Assembly (NCBI RefSeq): GCF_010915705.1
Contig: NZ_JAAIKE010000014.1
Span: forward strand, 1 to 49,967
DNA length: 49,967 bases
Origin: Pseudotabrizicola algicola
Lineage (GTDB): Bacteria > Pseudomonadota > Alphaproteobacteria > Rhodobacterales > Rhodobacteraceae
Direction: 5' to 3'
A program made the position numbers and the translations under genes. Positions 1 to 8,710 of this stretch are shown here, one piece after another. Position 1 is the first letter of the stretch, and the number at the start of each line of letters is the position of its first letter. The notes below the pieces were generated by a model. That model worked only from the letters and a program-made list of their open reading frames with translations. It was not told the DNA's origin and did no database searches.

Positions 1-76
1 CGCCAAACCTAATAAGAGACAAAACTCTCAATACGATAACAAAAACCCGATCGAAATTAATCGCCCTCGGGAATGG

Positions 77-155
<79 letters not shown>

Positions 156-182
156 AAATTACATCATATCAAATACTTGTAA

Positions 183-204
183 CCCGGCGGAAACGTCGGG
201 CTTT
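183..204 (+). terminator. Hairpin downstream of tRNA-fMet
   Basis: CCCGGCG and CGTCGGG form a 7-bp stem (one G-T pair) around a GAAA tetraloop, followed by CTTTC. It is probably the terminator of the tRNA in its present, post-integration form, supplied by the element end. Confidence 0.6.
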
Positions 205-218
205 CGCTTGCGCGTTTT

Positions 219-237
219 ACCTCAACGCCACCTCAAC
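219..237 (+). repeat. Left-end tandem ACCTCAAC sites, possible integrase arm sites
   Basis: The 19-mer ACCTCAACGCCACCTCAAC holds two ACCTCAAC units 11 bp apart, one helical turn. The identical 19-mer occurs at 47659-47677 near the other end of the island. Paired short direct repeats near both ends are typical of arm-type integrase binding sites; assignment to the integrase is inference. Confidence 0.55.
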
Positions 238-269
238 GTTTGATGAGGCCCCCTTGGAAGAGGGTGTCA

Positions 270-602
270 TCACGCCGGTTTGCAGGCTGGTTCCAGCAAT
301 GTCCAAATGTCCGTCGTGACTTCGGCGAAAGATTTGCCGTCCAGCGCGGTCCCGTCGGAATAGGCACGTCACTGGGTCATCTTGTCCGGGTCAGCTGTGA
401 ACTCTGCCGACAAGCCGACTGGGCAGGTCGCCGGAACCAATGTATTTCTGCGCTCAAAGGTTCCCAGGATCGCATCGGCGAGATCCTTCATGTCAATCCC
501 GACTGCCTTCGGCAGCGCCCAGAGGTCGTAGAAATCCTTCATCCGGCTATTGGCAATGCCCAGCGCAACGATTGGCTGAAACCCCTCGGCGCTCCGCACA
601 TC
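270..602 (-). pseudogene. Remnant of AbiEii-type nucleotidyltransferase toxin (C-terminal part)
   Basis: Reading the minus strand, codons from about 599 give the AbiEii C-terminal signature, including GIANSRMKDFYDLW, TFERR and FTADPDKMTQ. A TGA at 369-371 sits exactly where the family usually has Trp (KxxQW). The same frame then continues with family-like sequence (AEVTTDIWTLLEP) to a second stop at 270-272. So this is a C-terminal fragment carrying a nonsense mutation. The N-terminal catalytic part and an AbiEi antitoxin partner are absent. AbiE systems are type IV toxin-antitoxin phage-defence modules; this copy is dead. The plus-strand reading frame over the same bases is an antisense shadow. 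Confidence 0.8.
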
Positions 603-737
603 GCCTTGCGAGACTGTTCCCCTTTTGCCTCAGAAACATTCAGTCTGACATCAATCGTCGACTTGGCCTCCGCAGGTCCGCACTGGAAGTTAATGCAGAA
701 AATTAACTATTTTCGTGGATCAGGAATGGGAGACGGT

Positions 738-2807
738 ATGAGCATGCTTCATCTGCAAAGAGGTCGCATGGTGCAGACCGTCGGCATGAGCCTTGGCGCG
801 GCTGTTACGCTCTCCTGCATGGGAGCAACCGCCTTTGCACAAGTCCTCGAGTGCGATAGCGCGGCACCGGTCGGGACAGAGGCATATGAAATCTGTGATC
901 TTGGCACGTTGGACACCGGAACCCGCAGCGCGGCATCGGGCGTCAGTGCTGACGGGACTGTTGTGATCGGCAGCGCCAACACCAATGACGGCATGCGCCC
1001 GTTCCGCTGGACCCAAAGTGGCGGTATGCAAAACCTTGGAGTGCTCTACGACGACTACACCACGGCAAGAGGTGTCAATGCGGATGGTACTGTCGTGGTG
1101 GGTACCAGCGGAAATCGCGCATTTCGATGGGTTGACGGTGTGGGAATGTCAGACATTGGCACTCTTGCCGGCGGAAACACCACGGCGAATGCTGTCAGTC
1201 CGGATGGATCTGTCGTTGTTGGATACAGCACCGTTTCGGATCTCCAGCTTGCTTATCGCTGGACCGAAACGTCGATGGAAAGCCTTATCACCGGAACCCA
1301 CAGCGAAGCCTTCGGCGTCAATTCTGACGGTACCGTCATCGTGGGGCATTACTACACCGGGTGGTGGGTCGCATTTCGCTGGGTCGAAGGCAGCGGGATG
1401 CAGTCTTTGGGAAGCCTCGGTGGGTATGTCCGCAGTCGCGCGAATGCGGTGACCCCGGATGGTTCCATCGTTGTGGGTTCCGCTGCCACGGCCGATGATT
1501 CAACGCATGCCTTTCGCTGGATCGCGAATGGCACTGCCGGAGTTTCCAGCAACCCCCAGATGGAAGACCTCGGCACGTTTGAAGGCGGAAGCTACAGCGA
1601 CGCCACGGCTGTGAATGCCGATGGCTCTGTCGTGGTGGGATATTCCGACGATGGCGCATCAGGCTGGGCATTCCGGTGGGTGGAAGGCGTGGGCATGCAG
1701 AACCTTGGTGGATTGACCGGAGCATCCTACAGCATTGCCAACGGCGTAAGTGCCGACGGGTCCATCGTGGTGGGGGAGAGTGCAAGCTACGGAGAAGATC
1801 ACTATGATATGGGAACAAGCAGAGCTTTCATCTGGCGCGAGGCGGGCGACGACGGCACCATGGAAGACATTGCCAACCTCACCGCCTCTGTCCCGATCCT
1901 TGGCAATGACAGTGCCGTCGCACAAGCCGAACAGCAGTTTGCGCTGGGTCAGACCATGGAGCAGCAGGCTTTTGTGCAATCCGGTCAGATGGTCATGTCT
2001 GCTCAGACCAATATCCAGCACACCGGGCGCAACCCGACGACGGTTGGCGCGCGCAATTCTTCGGTTGGCGCGATCAGCTTCGGGCGCGGGATCAGTGACA
2101 CAGTCACACTGGGCGCAACCCTCAGCCTGAGCGGCACCAGCCTGAAAAACAACGCCTTCGACATGGATACGGATCTGGGCGCAGCCCTGTGGGGTCAGTA
2201 CAGCGCAGGTGGTGCCGCGCGCACGGGCCTGCAGTTCAGCGGTGCAATCGGCTATATGACATCCGAGGGTGAAATCGCCCGCGGCCGACTGCTGACGGAT
2301 GTGCTTTTGGCGACGGGCTCGTCAACAGTCGAAACCCGGGCCGTAAAGGCCAGCATAGGACACGGGCTTGAGCACGGTGATTGGCTGATCACATCGCAGA
2401 TTGGCATCGCGCATTATGACACCCGCCGCGAGGCCTATGCCGAAACGGGTGCCAGCTTCAACGCCAGCTATGACGAGATGCGCAGCAGTCGGACCGTGGC
2501 GACGTTGGGCGTGACGGGAGCGTTTGACGTGAGCGAGCGTGGGCGACTGGCGATCGGAGTGGGCGTCGACCAGGAACTGAACCCGGAACGCCCTCGCCTG
2601 ACCGGGACATCCGACATTCCCGGGCTGGCGACTTTCGACATTGGTGGCACCTTCAGCCCAAACCGCACCCGCGGTTTTGCGACCGTTGACTACACCCATG
2701 ACTTTGAGAACGGGTCAAGTGTGACGGGAAATCTGCGGGTCGGCGACGCTGTCTATGGAACGACGCGTTCAGTGGGCGTTGGGGTCTCCTACAGCATGCA
2801 ATTCTGA
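738..2807 (+). CDS. Autotransporter with HAF-repeat passenger domain
   Basis: A 689-residue protein expected to be secreted by the type V (autotransporter) route. An N-terminal signal peptide ends near AFA-QV. The passenger carries seven copies of a repeat with core GVxxDGTVVVG followed by AFRW and GMQxLG, the pattern of the 'extracellular repeat, HAF family', likely folding as a beta-propeller-like structure. A Gln-rich linker leads into about 230 residues of alternating amphipathic strands ending in Phe, a typical outer-membrane beta-barrel. The start at 738 is preceded by GGGAG at proper spacing; an in-frame ATG at 726 is possible. The open frame extends upstream to 240, but that part lies antisense to the AbiEii remnant and is not coding. 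Role unknown; adhesion or surface display is inference. Confidence 0.85.
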   Translation: MSMLHLQRGRMVQTVGMSLGAAVTLSCMGATAFAQVLECDSAAPVGTEAYEICDLGTLDTGTRSAASGVSADGTVVIGSANTNDGMRPFRWTQSGGMQNLGVLYDDYTTARGVNADGTVVVGTSGNRAFRWVDGVGMSDIGTLAGGNTTANAVSPDGSVVVGYSTVSDLQLAYRWTETSMESLITGTHSEAFGVNSDGTVIVGHYYTGWWVAFRWVEGSGMQSLGSLGGYVRSRANAVTPDGSIVVGSAATADDSTHAFRWIANGTAGVSSNPQMEDLGTFEGGSYSDATAVNADGSVVVGYSDDGASGWAFRWVEGVGMQNLGGLTGASYSIANGVSADGSIVVGESASYGEDHYDMGTSRAFIWREAGDDGTMEDIANLTASVPILGNDSAVAQAEQQFALGQTMEQQAFVQSGQMVMSAQTNIQHTGRNPTTVGARNSSVGAISFGRGISDTVTLGATLSLSGTSLKNNAFDMDTDLGAALWGQYSAGGAARTGLQFSGAIGYMTSEGEIARGRLLTDVLLATGSSTVETRAVKASIGHGLEHGDWLITSQIGIAHYDTRREAYAETGASFNASYDEMRSSRTVATLGVTGAFDVSERGRLAIGVGVDQELNPERPRLTGTSDIPGLATFDIGGTFSPNRTRGFATVDYTHDFENGSSVTGNLRVGDAVYGTTRSVGVGVSYSMQF

Positions 2808-2825
2808 CCGTCGCAATGCTCTCGG

Positions 2826-2853
2826 CTCCGGCCCTCATAATTGAGGGCCGGAG
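2826..2853 (+). terminator. Perfect 12-bp hairpin after the autotransporter gene
   Basis: CTCCGGCCCTCA and TGAGGGCCGGAG pair perfectly around a TAAT loop, 19 nt after the autotransporter stop. There is no long T tract, but position and strength fit a transcription terminator. Confidence 0.75.
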
Positions 2854-2949
2854 GTAATATACAGAGGGACAGACCACACTTTGGGTGTTCACTCTGGCTC
2901 CGAGTCTCGGTGACGCTGGATAGAATGTGGTGGCAACGTCAGGGGGCCT

Positions 2950-3195
2950 CGGACGAATGAGGAGAAGCGGTCGATCTGCCTGCAGACGACTGCGTCGGCC
3001 ATGTCGGTTGTCTAGGTTGCTCAGCGCAACGCGGTCAACGCGAACATGGTGTTCAAGTCGCTGTGGTATACACGCTATGCGCCTAGCCGTGAGGGAGCCT
3101 GCCGATGTTTCCATCTTCTTGGCGATCTAGATTGTCGATCAGCACCTGAACACCATCATGCCGCCGGTGCTGCTTGAAATCGCGGCGGATTGGGC
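2950..3195 (+). pseudogene. Relic of an IS66-family OrfA (TnpA) gene
   Basis: The frame from 2950 reads EEKRSICLQTT, then MSVV-stop-VAQRNAVNANMVFK, which resembles the helix-turn-helix part of IS66-type OrfA proteins (family pattern MSVxxVARRxxVNANxVFKW). It is broken by an in-frame TAG and by a later frameshift; similarity resumes in another frame (FLAI-stop-IVDQHLN). It ends within a few bases of the aldolase stop. Together with the IS66 TnpC fragment at 31600-31860 it brackets the catabolic cargo. Identification is from remembered family patterns. Confidence 0.5.
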
Positions 3196-3198
3196 AGA

Positions 3199-4044
3199 TC
3201 AGCACTGCCCGCTTGAGCCGACCAGTGTCAGTTTTGAACGCGCAACGTCCGCCGCTGCATCTGCACCGCTTCTGAGGACGTCGAAGATCGAGGCCCCGCT
3301 GGTGGCGGCCAGGCGGGTCGCTTCTACATAGGCGTGGCGCAGTTCGGTTGCGAAGTTCATCTTGGAAATGCCGATTTCGACTGCCTGCCGCAGCACGTCA
3401 TCCGCAAGTCCCGACCCGCCATGCAAAACCAGAGGCGGCATATTCGCGGCCCGAAGTTTGGCAATTAGCTTGAAGTCGATCTTCGGAGCCGCTTTGTAGA
3501 ACCCGTGTGCAGTTCCCACCGCGACAGCAAGCGCATCGGGTCTGACAGCGGCAACGTACTGCTGCACGGTGTCGAATGAGACAGAAAAAACCTGATTCTC
3601 ACCGACGCTAAGACCATCTTCGACCCCTGCGATCCGGCCAAGCTCTGCTTCCACACCGGCACCAATCTGGCGACACAGATCCATAACCATGCGTGTCGCC
3701 GAAATGTTGTCGATCATAGGATGCGAAGAAGCATCGATCATGATGCCCGTAAACCCGAGCGCAAGCGCCCGGTCAATCTGGGGGAGGCTTTCGGAGTGAT
3801 CAAGGTGCAGACAGACCGGCACTGTTACGTGCCGGGCCAGTTGAAGAATCCCGGCCGCAACGGCTTCCATTCGGCCAACCCGGTCCACGCCCTGACCGAT
3901 GGCAAGGATGACCGGGGACCGCATATCCTGCGCCGCGATCAGGACCGCCTGGGCAATCTCGATCGTGTCGACATTGAACTGCGCGACGGCATAGCCGCGT
4001 TCGCGAGCAGCACAAAGCATTGGCGCGAGACTTTGCAACGGCAT
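3199..4044 (-). CDS. Class II ketose-bisphosphate aldolase (GatY/KbaY/Fba-like)
   Basis: A 281-residue zinc-dependent class II aldolase, expected to split a ketose (bis)phosphate into dihydroxyacetone phosphate and an aldehyde in the cytosol. Visible motifs: HLDHSE (catalytic Asp and first zinc His), EAELG (Glu), GTAHGFY and VLHGGSGL (zinc His residues), then NFATELR near the C-terminus. Length is normal for the tagatose/fructose-bisphosphate group. AGGA precedes the ATG at 7 nt. It is the last gene of an operon with the SDR (33 nt upstream) and the epimerase-like gene, and the kinase diverges from them. This suggests an oxidation/epimerisation, phosphorylation and aldol-cleavage route. Exact substrate unknown. 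Confidence 0.88.
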   Translation of the reverse strand: MPLQSLAPMLCAARERGYAVAQFNVDTIEIAQAVLIAAQDMRSPVILAIGQGVDRVGRMEAVAAGILQLARHVTVPVCLHLDHSESLPQIDRALALGFTGIMIDASSHPMIDNISATRMVMDLCRQIGAGVEAELGRIAGVEDGLSVGENQVFSVSFDTVQQYVAAVRPDALAVAVGTAHGFYKAAPKIDFKLIAKLRAANMPPLVLHGGSGLADDVLRQAVEIGISKMNFATELRHAYVEATRLAATSGASIFDVLRSGADAAADVARSKLTLVGSSGQC

Positions 4045-4077
4045 ACGATTATCCTTTTGTGGATGGCGTTTGCGCCA

Positions 4078-4821
4078 TCAGTCCATGTGTAATCCACCGT
4101 TCATGTCAACAATCTCGCCGGTGATGAAACCGCTGTGGGGACCGGCAAGATAGGCGACAAGATGGGCGACCTCTTCAGCTCTGCAAAACCGGCCGACCGG
4201 AATTTCCGTCAGAAGCTTGTCCCGTTGCGCCTGCGTCAGCTGCTCGGTCACCATCGGCGTCAGCACATAGCCGGGAGCAATGCCGTTCACGGTCACGCCG
4301 AAGGCTGCAGACTCGCGGGCCAGCGAGAAGGTCAGAACGCCAAGGCCACCCTTTGACGCGGCATAGGCCGTGCCTGCCGTTAGGCCCCCTGTCTTAATTC
4401 CGAGAGAGCAGATGTTGACGATGCGACCCCAACCGTTGTCTTTCATCCCGCCCAGCACTTGCCGGGACAGGTAAAACGCGCCGTCGAGATTAACCGACAT
4501 CACGCGTCGCCATTCTTCGGGCGTGGTTTCAACGGCCTTGTTGTTGGACAGGATGCCCGCATTGTTGACCAGGATGCTTACGGGCCCTTCGCGGACCAGA
4601 AGGTCTTTGTAAACTGCTTCAACAGCTTCGGAATCAGACACATCAATCCCGACGGCAACCACATGACCGCCGGTATCTTCAACAAGGCTGTCCATCATCT
4701 CTGCCCGCAGGTCAGTTGCGATGACACGGTGGCCGTCAGCAACAAGCTGCCGTGTGATTGCCTGTCCCAAGGTGCCGGCCGCTCCGGTCACCATGGCAAG
4801 CTGGCGTTTGATCTCATGCAT
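4078..4821 (-). CDS. Short-chain dehydrogenase/reductase (SDR, FabG-like)
   Basis: A classical SDR of 247 residues using NAD(P)(H). It has the cofactor motif TGAAGTLG near the N-terminus, NNAG in the middle, a Ser (NICS) and the YAASK catalytic pair, and ends GEIVDMNGGLHMD, typical of sugar or polyol dehydrogenases. The ATG at 4821 has GGGAGG at ideal spacing, so the longer frame starting 18 nt upstream is not favoured. It lies between the epimerase-like and aldolase genes in one transcript and probably oxidises or reduces a sugar carbonyl or hydroxyl. Substrate not determinable from sequence. Confidence 0.88.
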   Translation of the reverse strand: MHEIKRQLAMVTGAAGTLGQAITRQLVADGHRVIATDLRAEMMDSLVEDTGGHVVAVGIDVSDSEAVEAVYKDLLVREGPVSILVNNAGILSNNKAVETTPEEWRRVMSVNLDGAFYLSRQVLGGMKDNGWGRIVNICSLGIKTGGLTAGTAYAASKGGLGVLTFSLARESAAFGVTVNGIAPGYVLTPMVTEQLTQAQRDKLLTEIPVGRFCRAEEVAHLVAYLAGPHSGFITGEIVDMNGGLHMD

Positions 4822-4856
4822 GTCGATCCTCCCAATCAAGCTGAGTGTGTGGCGTA

Positions 4857-5738
4857 TTATGCTACAGGCCTTCGCCCAAAGATGTTGCGGATCATGTCCA
4901 TCGCGTTACACGCGAAACCGTCGGCATCATCAAAATGATTGCGCCAGATCGCCAGTGCATTTGCGTGGTCATCTGCCAGCCGGCTACGCGCAAAAGCTTC
5001 GACCCCGACAAGACCATCATAACCGGCAGCGACCAGCGGCGCAGACATGGCTGCAAGGTCAAGCGACCCTTGATCGAGCCGCCCGCGATGGCTTTGATCC
5101 AGCTCGAAATACCCTAGGCGCGGCAAAGCGCGCAGCACCGCGGATGGTACGTCTGCCTCCTCGATCGACATGTGAAATGTATCAAGGTGAAGATGCAGGT
5201 TAGCGTGACCGGCATCTGCCAGATAGGTCAGGCCGCTTTCAACGGTGTTCAGCAGTGCGGTTTCATATCGGTTCACAAGTTCAATGCACAGCCGGATACC
5301 AGATGTTTCGGCAATCTCGGCCACATGATGCAGTGTGTCTGCGCTGCGCTGGATTGTGTCGTCCGACACCGGACCGGCTGCGCGGCCAAGCGGCCCATAG
5401 AGTATGCCATTGATTTGGGTCATTCCGCAGTCACGGGCCAGAGCGACGGCCAGTTCCAGATGATCTCTGCCACGCGCGCGCGCGTCGGCATCGGGCGAGC
5501 CCGGGTCTGAATGCGGCGGGACGCCGGCTGTCCCGATTGCGCCGAGCCCTGCTGCTTGGAACGCGGCGGCGACTTGCGACGGTATGATCCTCGCGGGGTC
5601 GCGCAATGGCAGCGCCACACAGTCAAAGCCTGCCGAAGCCGCGCCGCGCAGAGTCCGGCCCAGCACCTCGGGCTTTGGGTCCGTTGACCAGATCGCCGCG
5701 TGAATTGCTGTTCGGACCTTCATCATCCTCGAAACCAT
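4857..5738 (-). CDS. Sugar phosphate isomerase/epimerase-like TIM barrel (ketose 3-epimerase type)
   Basis: A 293-residue member of the xylose-isomerase-like TIM-barrel superfamily (AP endonuclease 2 fold). Candidate metal ligands match D-psicose/D-tagatose 3-epimerases: CIELVNRYET (Glu), LHLDTFHM (Asp, His), DQSHRGRL (His, Arg) and GVEAFAR (Glu). It probably interconverts ketose epimers or related sugar acids. First gene of the three-gene minus operon; its promoter region is shared with the divergent kinase and contains the LacI-type palindrome at 5772. Start is uncertain: ATG codons at 5738, 5723 and 5720 are in frame, and the only purine-rich stretch (GAGG) lies just before the last two. 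Confidence 0.82.
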   Translation of the reverse strand: MVSRMMKVRTAIHAAIWSTDPKPEVLGRTLRGAASAGFDCVALPLRDPARIIPSQVAAAFQAAGLGAIGTAGVPPHSDPGSPDADARARGRDHLELAVALARDCGMTQINGILYGPLGRAAGPVSDDTIQRSADTLHHVAEIAETSGIRLCIELVNRYETALLNTVESGLTYLADAGHANLHLHLDTFHMSIEEADVPSAVLRALPRLGYFELDQSHRGRLDQGSLDLAAMSAPLVAAGYDGLVGVEAFARSRLADDHANALAIWRNHFDDADGFACNAMDMIRNIFGRRPVA

Positions 5739-5771
5739 CTACAATTTCTATAATCCTAGATCTTGCAAAAT

Positions 5772-5783
5772 GTAACCGGTTAC
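5772..5783. promoter_or_regulatory. LacI-type operator between epimerase operon and kinase
   Basis: GTAACCGGTTAC is a perfect 12-bp palindrome with a central CG, the layout of LacI/GalR operators. A near copy, TGTAATCGGTTACA, sits at 8643-8656 between the LacI gene and the TRAP operon. The shared site suggests that this LacI regulator controls both divergent units. Confidence 0.75.
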
Positions 5784-5827
5784 GCAAGTGATAGATCTTC
5801 AACGCCCTGCTTCGGAGGAGTTTAGCG

Positions 5828-7444
5828 ATGACTGTCACGATGAAAACGTTCGGCCGGGACCTCACACCGCCCGGAAGCAGAGGCACTGATCTGATCTGCA
5901 TCGGGCGGGGCATCGCTGACCTCTATGCCGATCAGCTTGGTGGCAGGCTTGAGGATGCGGTTTCATTTTCTGCCTATGTCGGAGGAAGTGCGCTGAACAT
6001 CTGTGTCGGCGTCGCTCGGCTTGGCCTCAACGCAGCAATGGTCCTTCGGCTGGGCGATGATCACATGGGTCGGCTTGTGCGTGAGACTATGGAGCGCAAC
6101 GGCGTTGCCACAAAAGGGGTCATTGTAGATCCTGTTGCGCCAACGCCGCTGTGCATTCTGGGTGTCCGCGACCGCGAAACCTTTCCGCGCGATTTGTTCA
6201 CCAACGGTGGGGCCTATCTGAACCTGACGGCTGAAGATCTTGACCGCGAAATGTTTCGCGATGCCCGCGCCGTGCTGATCAACGGCTCTTTTTTTGCCAG
6301 CGACTCTTTGCGCGGCACGTGCCGTCGGGCCTTGCAGCTTGCGCGCGAGGCGGGCTGCGCGACTGTGCTTGATGTCGACTATCGTCCGGCCTTGTGGGGG
6401 TTGGTGGGGCATGGCTCCGGCGAAGCGGCCTTTGTCGAGTCGTCCGTTGTCACTGAGTCGTTTGTCGAGTTTCTGCCGCAGTTCGACCTGATCGTCGGAA
6501 CCGAGGAAGAGATCGCCATTGCCGGTGGTTCCACCGACAGTCTGGAAGCGGTGCGGCGTATCCGGGCCGTTTCGGATGCGACGGTCGTGTTGAAGCGTGG
6601 TCCAGTCGGTTGCGTTGCATTTGACGGACCGGTTCCGGACAGCGTTGACGCAGGCGTTGTAGTTGCGGGTTTCCGGATCGAGGTGATGAACACCGCCGGG
6701 GCAGGCGACAGTTTCATGGCCGGCTTTGCCTCTGGCTGGCTGACCGGCCAATCGCTGGAGGAAAGCTGCCGTATCGCCAATGCCTGTGGTGCAATCAATG
6801 TGGCCCGCCACGGGTGTTCTGATTCTGCCCCATCGCGTGAAGAGATCGACGTCTTCATAGCCGAAGGAATCACACAGCCAGAGAAGAGCACCCGAATGAG
6901 ACAATTGCATGCGCAACTCGGCAGGCAGGTGAAGGTGGTTCCAAACAAAATCGGGCACCTTTCTGAGACAGCGTTTACAGACTCTGTTGGCGCGGCGCGG
7001 AAAGCAGTGGCGGAGGGGCGGTTGAATGGGTTGCTGTTTCCGGCCACTGATAGTTTCGCAGAGCTTGCGGAACTGACCGGCACATCCCTTTGGATTGCGC
7101 GCAGGCTTACAGTGGACAGCAGCCTTCGGGGTGGCATTCAGGCGATGTCTGCACTGCGCCGTTGGCCAAGAGAGCATATTTTGTGGGCCGCAGCGGCAAC
7201 CACAGCAGAGGTGGAGATGCTGGCGGCTTTGGCAGAAGCGGCCGTAGAAACCCGGCACGAGATCCTCGCCGACATATCGGACGCCAGCGATCCGCGTGCT
7301 GTTGCACTGGCCATCCTTGAAGCAGACCTTTGCCCAGAATGGTGGATGGTGAACGCAGCCGATCGGGCTCTGGTTGAGCTGATCAATGGCCAGCCGATCG
7401 CGCCGCGCGGGATTCTGCAAAGATCGGATGTTGGTCCGGTCTGA
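5828..7444 (+). CDS. PfkB-family kinase, IolC-like, with eroded C-terminal DUF2090-like domain
   Basis: 538 residues. The first ~345 form a ribokinase-fold sugar kinase: LICIGRGIADLYADQ, GGSALNICVGVARLG, the IolC-type DRETFP stretch, and the ATP/catalytic motif NTAGAGDSFMAGF. The best family match by eye is 5-dehydro-2-deoxygluconokinase. In alphaproteobacteria IolC is often fused to a ~300-residue DUF2090 aldolase-like domain. Here only ~170 residues follow, with recognisable pieces (RRWPREH, CPEWW), but the segment where I expect a KC..FYHP-type motif reads LWAAAATTAE. No iol genes are nearby, so the true substrate may be another ketose or deoxy-sugar acid. GGAGGAG precedes the ATG. It diverges from the aldolase operon and ends 5 nt from the convergent LacI gene. 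Confidence 0.8.
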   Translation: MTVTMKTFGRDLTPPGSRGTDLICIGRGIADLYADQLGGRLEDAVSFSAYVGGSALNICVGVARLGLNAAMVLRLGDDHMGRLVRETMERNGVATKGVIVDPVAPTPLCILGVRDRETFPRDLFTNGGAYLNLTAEDLDREMFRDARAVLINGSFFASDSLRGTCRRALQLAREAGCATVLDVDYRPALWGLVGHGSGEAAFVESSVVTESFVEFLPQFDLIVGTEEEIAIAGGSTDSLEAVRRIRAVSDATVVLKRGPVGCVAFDGPVPDSVDAGVVVAGFRIEVMNTAGAGDSFMAGFASGWLTGQSLEESCRIANACGAINVARHGCSDSAPSREEIDVFIAEGITQPEKSTRMRQLHAQLGRQVKVVPNKIGHLSETAFTDSVGAARKAVAEGRLNGLLFPATDSFAELAELTGTSLWIARRLTVDSSLRGGIQAMSALRRWPREHILWAAAATTAEVEMLAALAEAAVETRHEILADISDASDPRAVALAILEADLCPEWWMVNAADRALVELINGQPIAPRGILQRSDVGPV

Positions 7445-7449
7445 TCTGC

Positions 7450-8517
7450 TTAGGGTCGCGGCCGTGGCGGTGCCGTCGAATCCCTTACAACCAGATCGAA
7501 GTCCAGCAATGTGGCTTGGGGAAACTCGCTGCCGTTCAACTGCGCGACCAGAACCTCGGCTGCGAGTTCAGCCATTTTGCCCCAAGGCACACGGACCGTT
7601 GTTAGGGCAGGGGAGAGATGGCGCGCCCATTCCAGATCATCGAAGCCCGTTACAGAGATATCTTCGGGCACGCGCAGCCCCAGGGACTGGAGTTCCAGCA
7701 AAGCACCGAAGGCCTGCACGTCATTGTGGCACATGATCGCCGTGGCATCGGGCGTCCGGTTCAGCAGGTCCCGGCAGGCCTGGCGGGAGGCCGACATTTC
7801 GTAGGCGCAGATCCGGATCTGCTCATCTGGCAGCGGAAGGCCAGCGCTTTTCATGGCGTTTCTGATGCCTTCTAGCCGCAGTCGCGCACGGTCGCTTTCT
7901 ACGACGTCGCCGCTGATGACACAGATCTTCAGGTGACCAATGCTGATCAGGTATTTCGCGATCCGCGACATCGCCTCGGCATTGTTGAAACCGACATTGG
8001 GATGTGGGGAAGTCGCGTTAAAAACACTTGTGTTTACGTAGGCAATGTCGCGCGATTGCAGCAGCCGGTAAACTTCGGCGCGATGATCGGCTCCGATCAG
8101 CATGATGCCGTCGACGCCGGTCCGGACAAGTTGCTGGATTTTCTCCGCTTCGATGTCGCGGTTGAAACCTGCCAGTGCCACAAGCAGGTTGTAACCAAGG
8201 CCGGCGGCCCGCTGCTGCAGACTTTCAACCTGCGTTGCGAAAATCGAATTCTGGATCGTGGGTATCACGATGCCAATGTTGCGAGACCGTTGCGAAGACA
8301 GCGCCCGCGCTGCGTTGTGCGGGATATAGGCAAGGGCATTAGCCGCCTCGGTAACCTTGCGCCGGATGGTTTCGCTGACCGATTTGGGCGCGTTGAAAGC
8401 CCGTGAAACGGTCGCTGTCGAAACCCCAGCTCTTTCGGCAACATCGCGGATCCCTATTGAGCCCGATCCCTTTCGTAGCCTTGTGGATCGCCGCTCTTCA
8501 CTTGGTTCGTTATCCAT
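7450..8517 (-). CDS. LacI/GalR-family transcriptional regulator
   Basis: 355 residues. After a charged ~25-residue extension comes the LacI helix-turn-helix (IRDVAERAGVSTATVSRAFN), the hinge helix (AARALSSQRS), then a periplasmic-binding-like sensor domain with NIGIVIPTIQNSIFA, GVDGIMLIG and SVTGFDDLEWA. GAGG lies 7 nt before the ATG at 8517; an in-frame start 12 nt upstream lacks a better site. It lies between the kinase and the divergent TRAP operon. Its likely operators are the palindromes at 5772-5783 and 8643-8656, which would make it the local repressor, with a sugar or phosphorylated intermediate as inducer. The ligand is inference. Confidence 0.92.
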   Translation of the reverse strand: MDNEPSEERRSTRLRKGSGSIGIRDVAERAGVSTATVSRAFNAPKSVSETIRRKVTEAANALAYIPHNAARALSSQRSRNIGIVIPTIQNSIFATQVESLQQRAAGLGYNLLVALAGFNRDIEAEKIQQLVRTGVDGIMLIGADHRAEVYRLLQSRDIAYVNTSVFNATSPHPNVGFNNAEAMSRIAKYLISIGHLKICVISGDVVESDRARLRLEGIRNAMKSAGLPLPDEQIRICAYEMSASRQACRDLLNRTPDATAIMCHNDVQAFGALLELQSLGLRVPEDISVTGFDDLEWARHLSPALTTVRVPWGKMAELAAEVLVAQLNGSEFPQATLLDFDLVVRDSTAPPRPRP

Positions 8518-8642
8518 CGCGAACCTCAACCCCTGCGTCTGATCGGCCCTTTGAACTATATCTTCTGCACGGATAACGCGACAGCAGGTTTATGCACCTT
8601 GCCCTAATTTCACCGAATCCGTCCCCATGTCTTGACAGTGAA

Positions 8643-8656
8643 TGTAATCGGTTACA
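8643..8656. promoter_or_regulatory. LacI-type operator upstream of the TRAP operon
   Basis: TGTAATCGGTTACA is a 14-bp dyad nearly identical to the kinase-side palindrome at 5772-5783. It lies in the divergent region between the LacI gene and dctQ, consistent with autoregulation plus control of transport. Confidence 0.75.
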
Positions 8657-8710
8657 AACTCAATGACGGAGCAGGGAGGGCGCAGGCCAGCCTTGGGGGA
8701 GGCGAAGCTG

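Noticed and set aside
240-737. Upstream extension of the autotransporter frame (start at 240)
   Set aside because: It lies antisense to the AbiEii remnant, has no ribosome site, and would place the signal peptide 166 residues inside the protein.
5963-7420. 485-codon open frame antisense to the kinase gene
   Set aside because: Composition is Arg/His/Cys-rich and shadow-like; the plus strand encodes a clear PfkB kinase.
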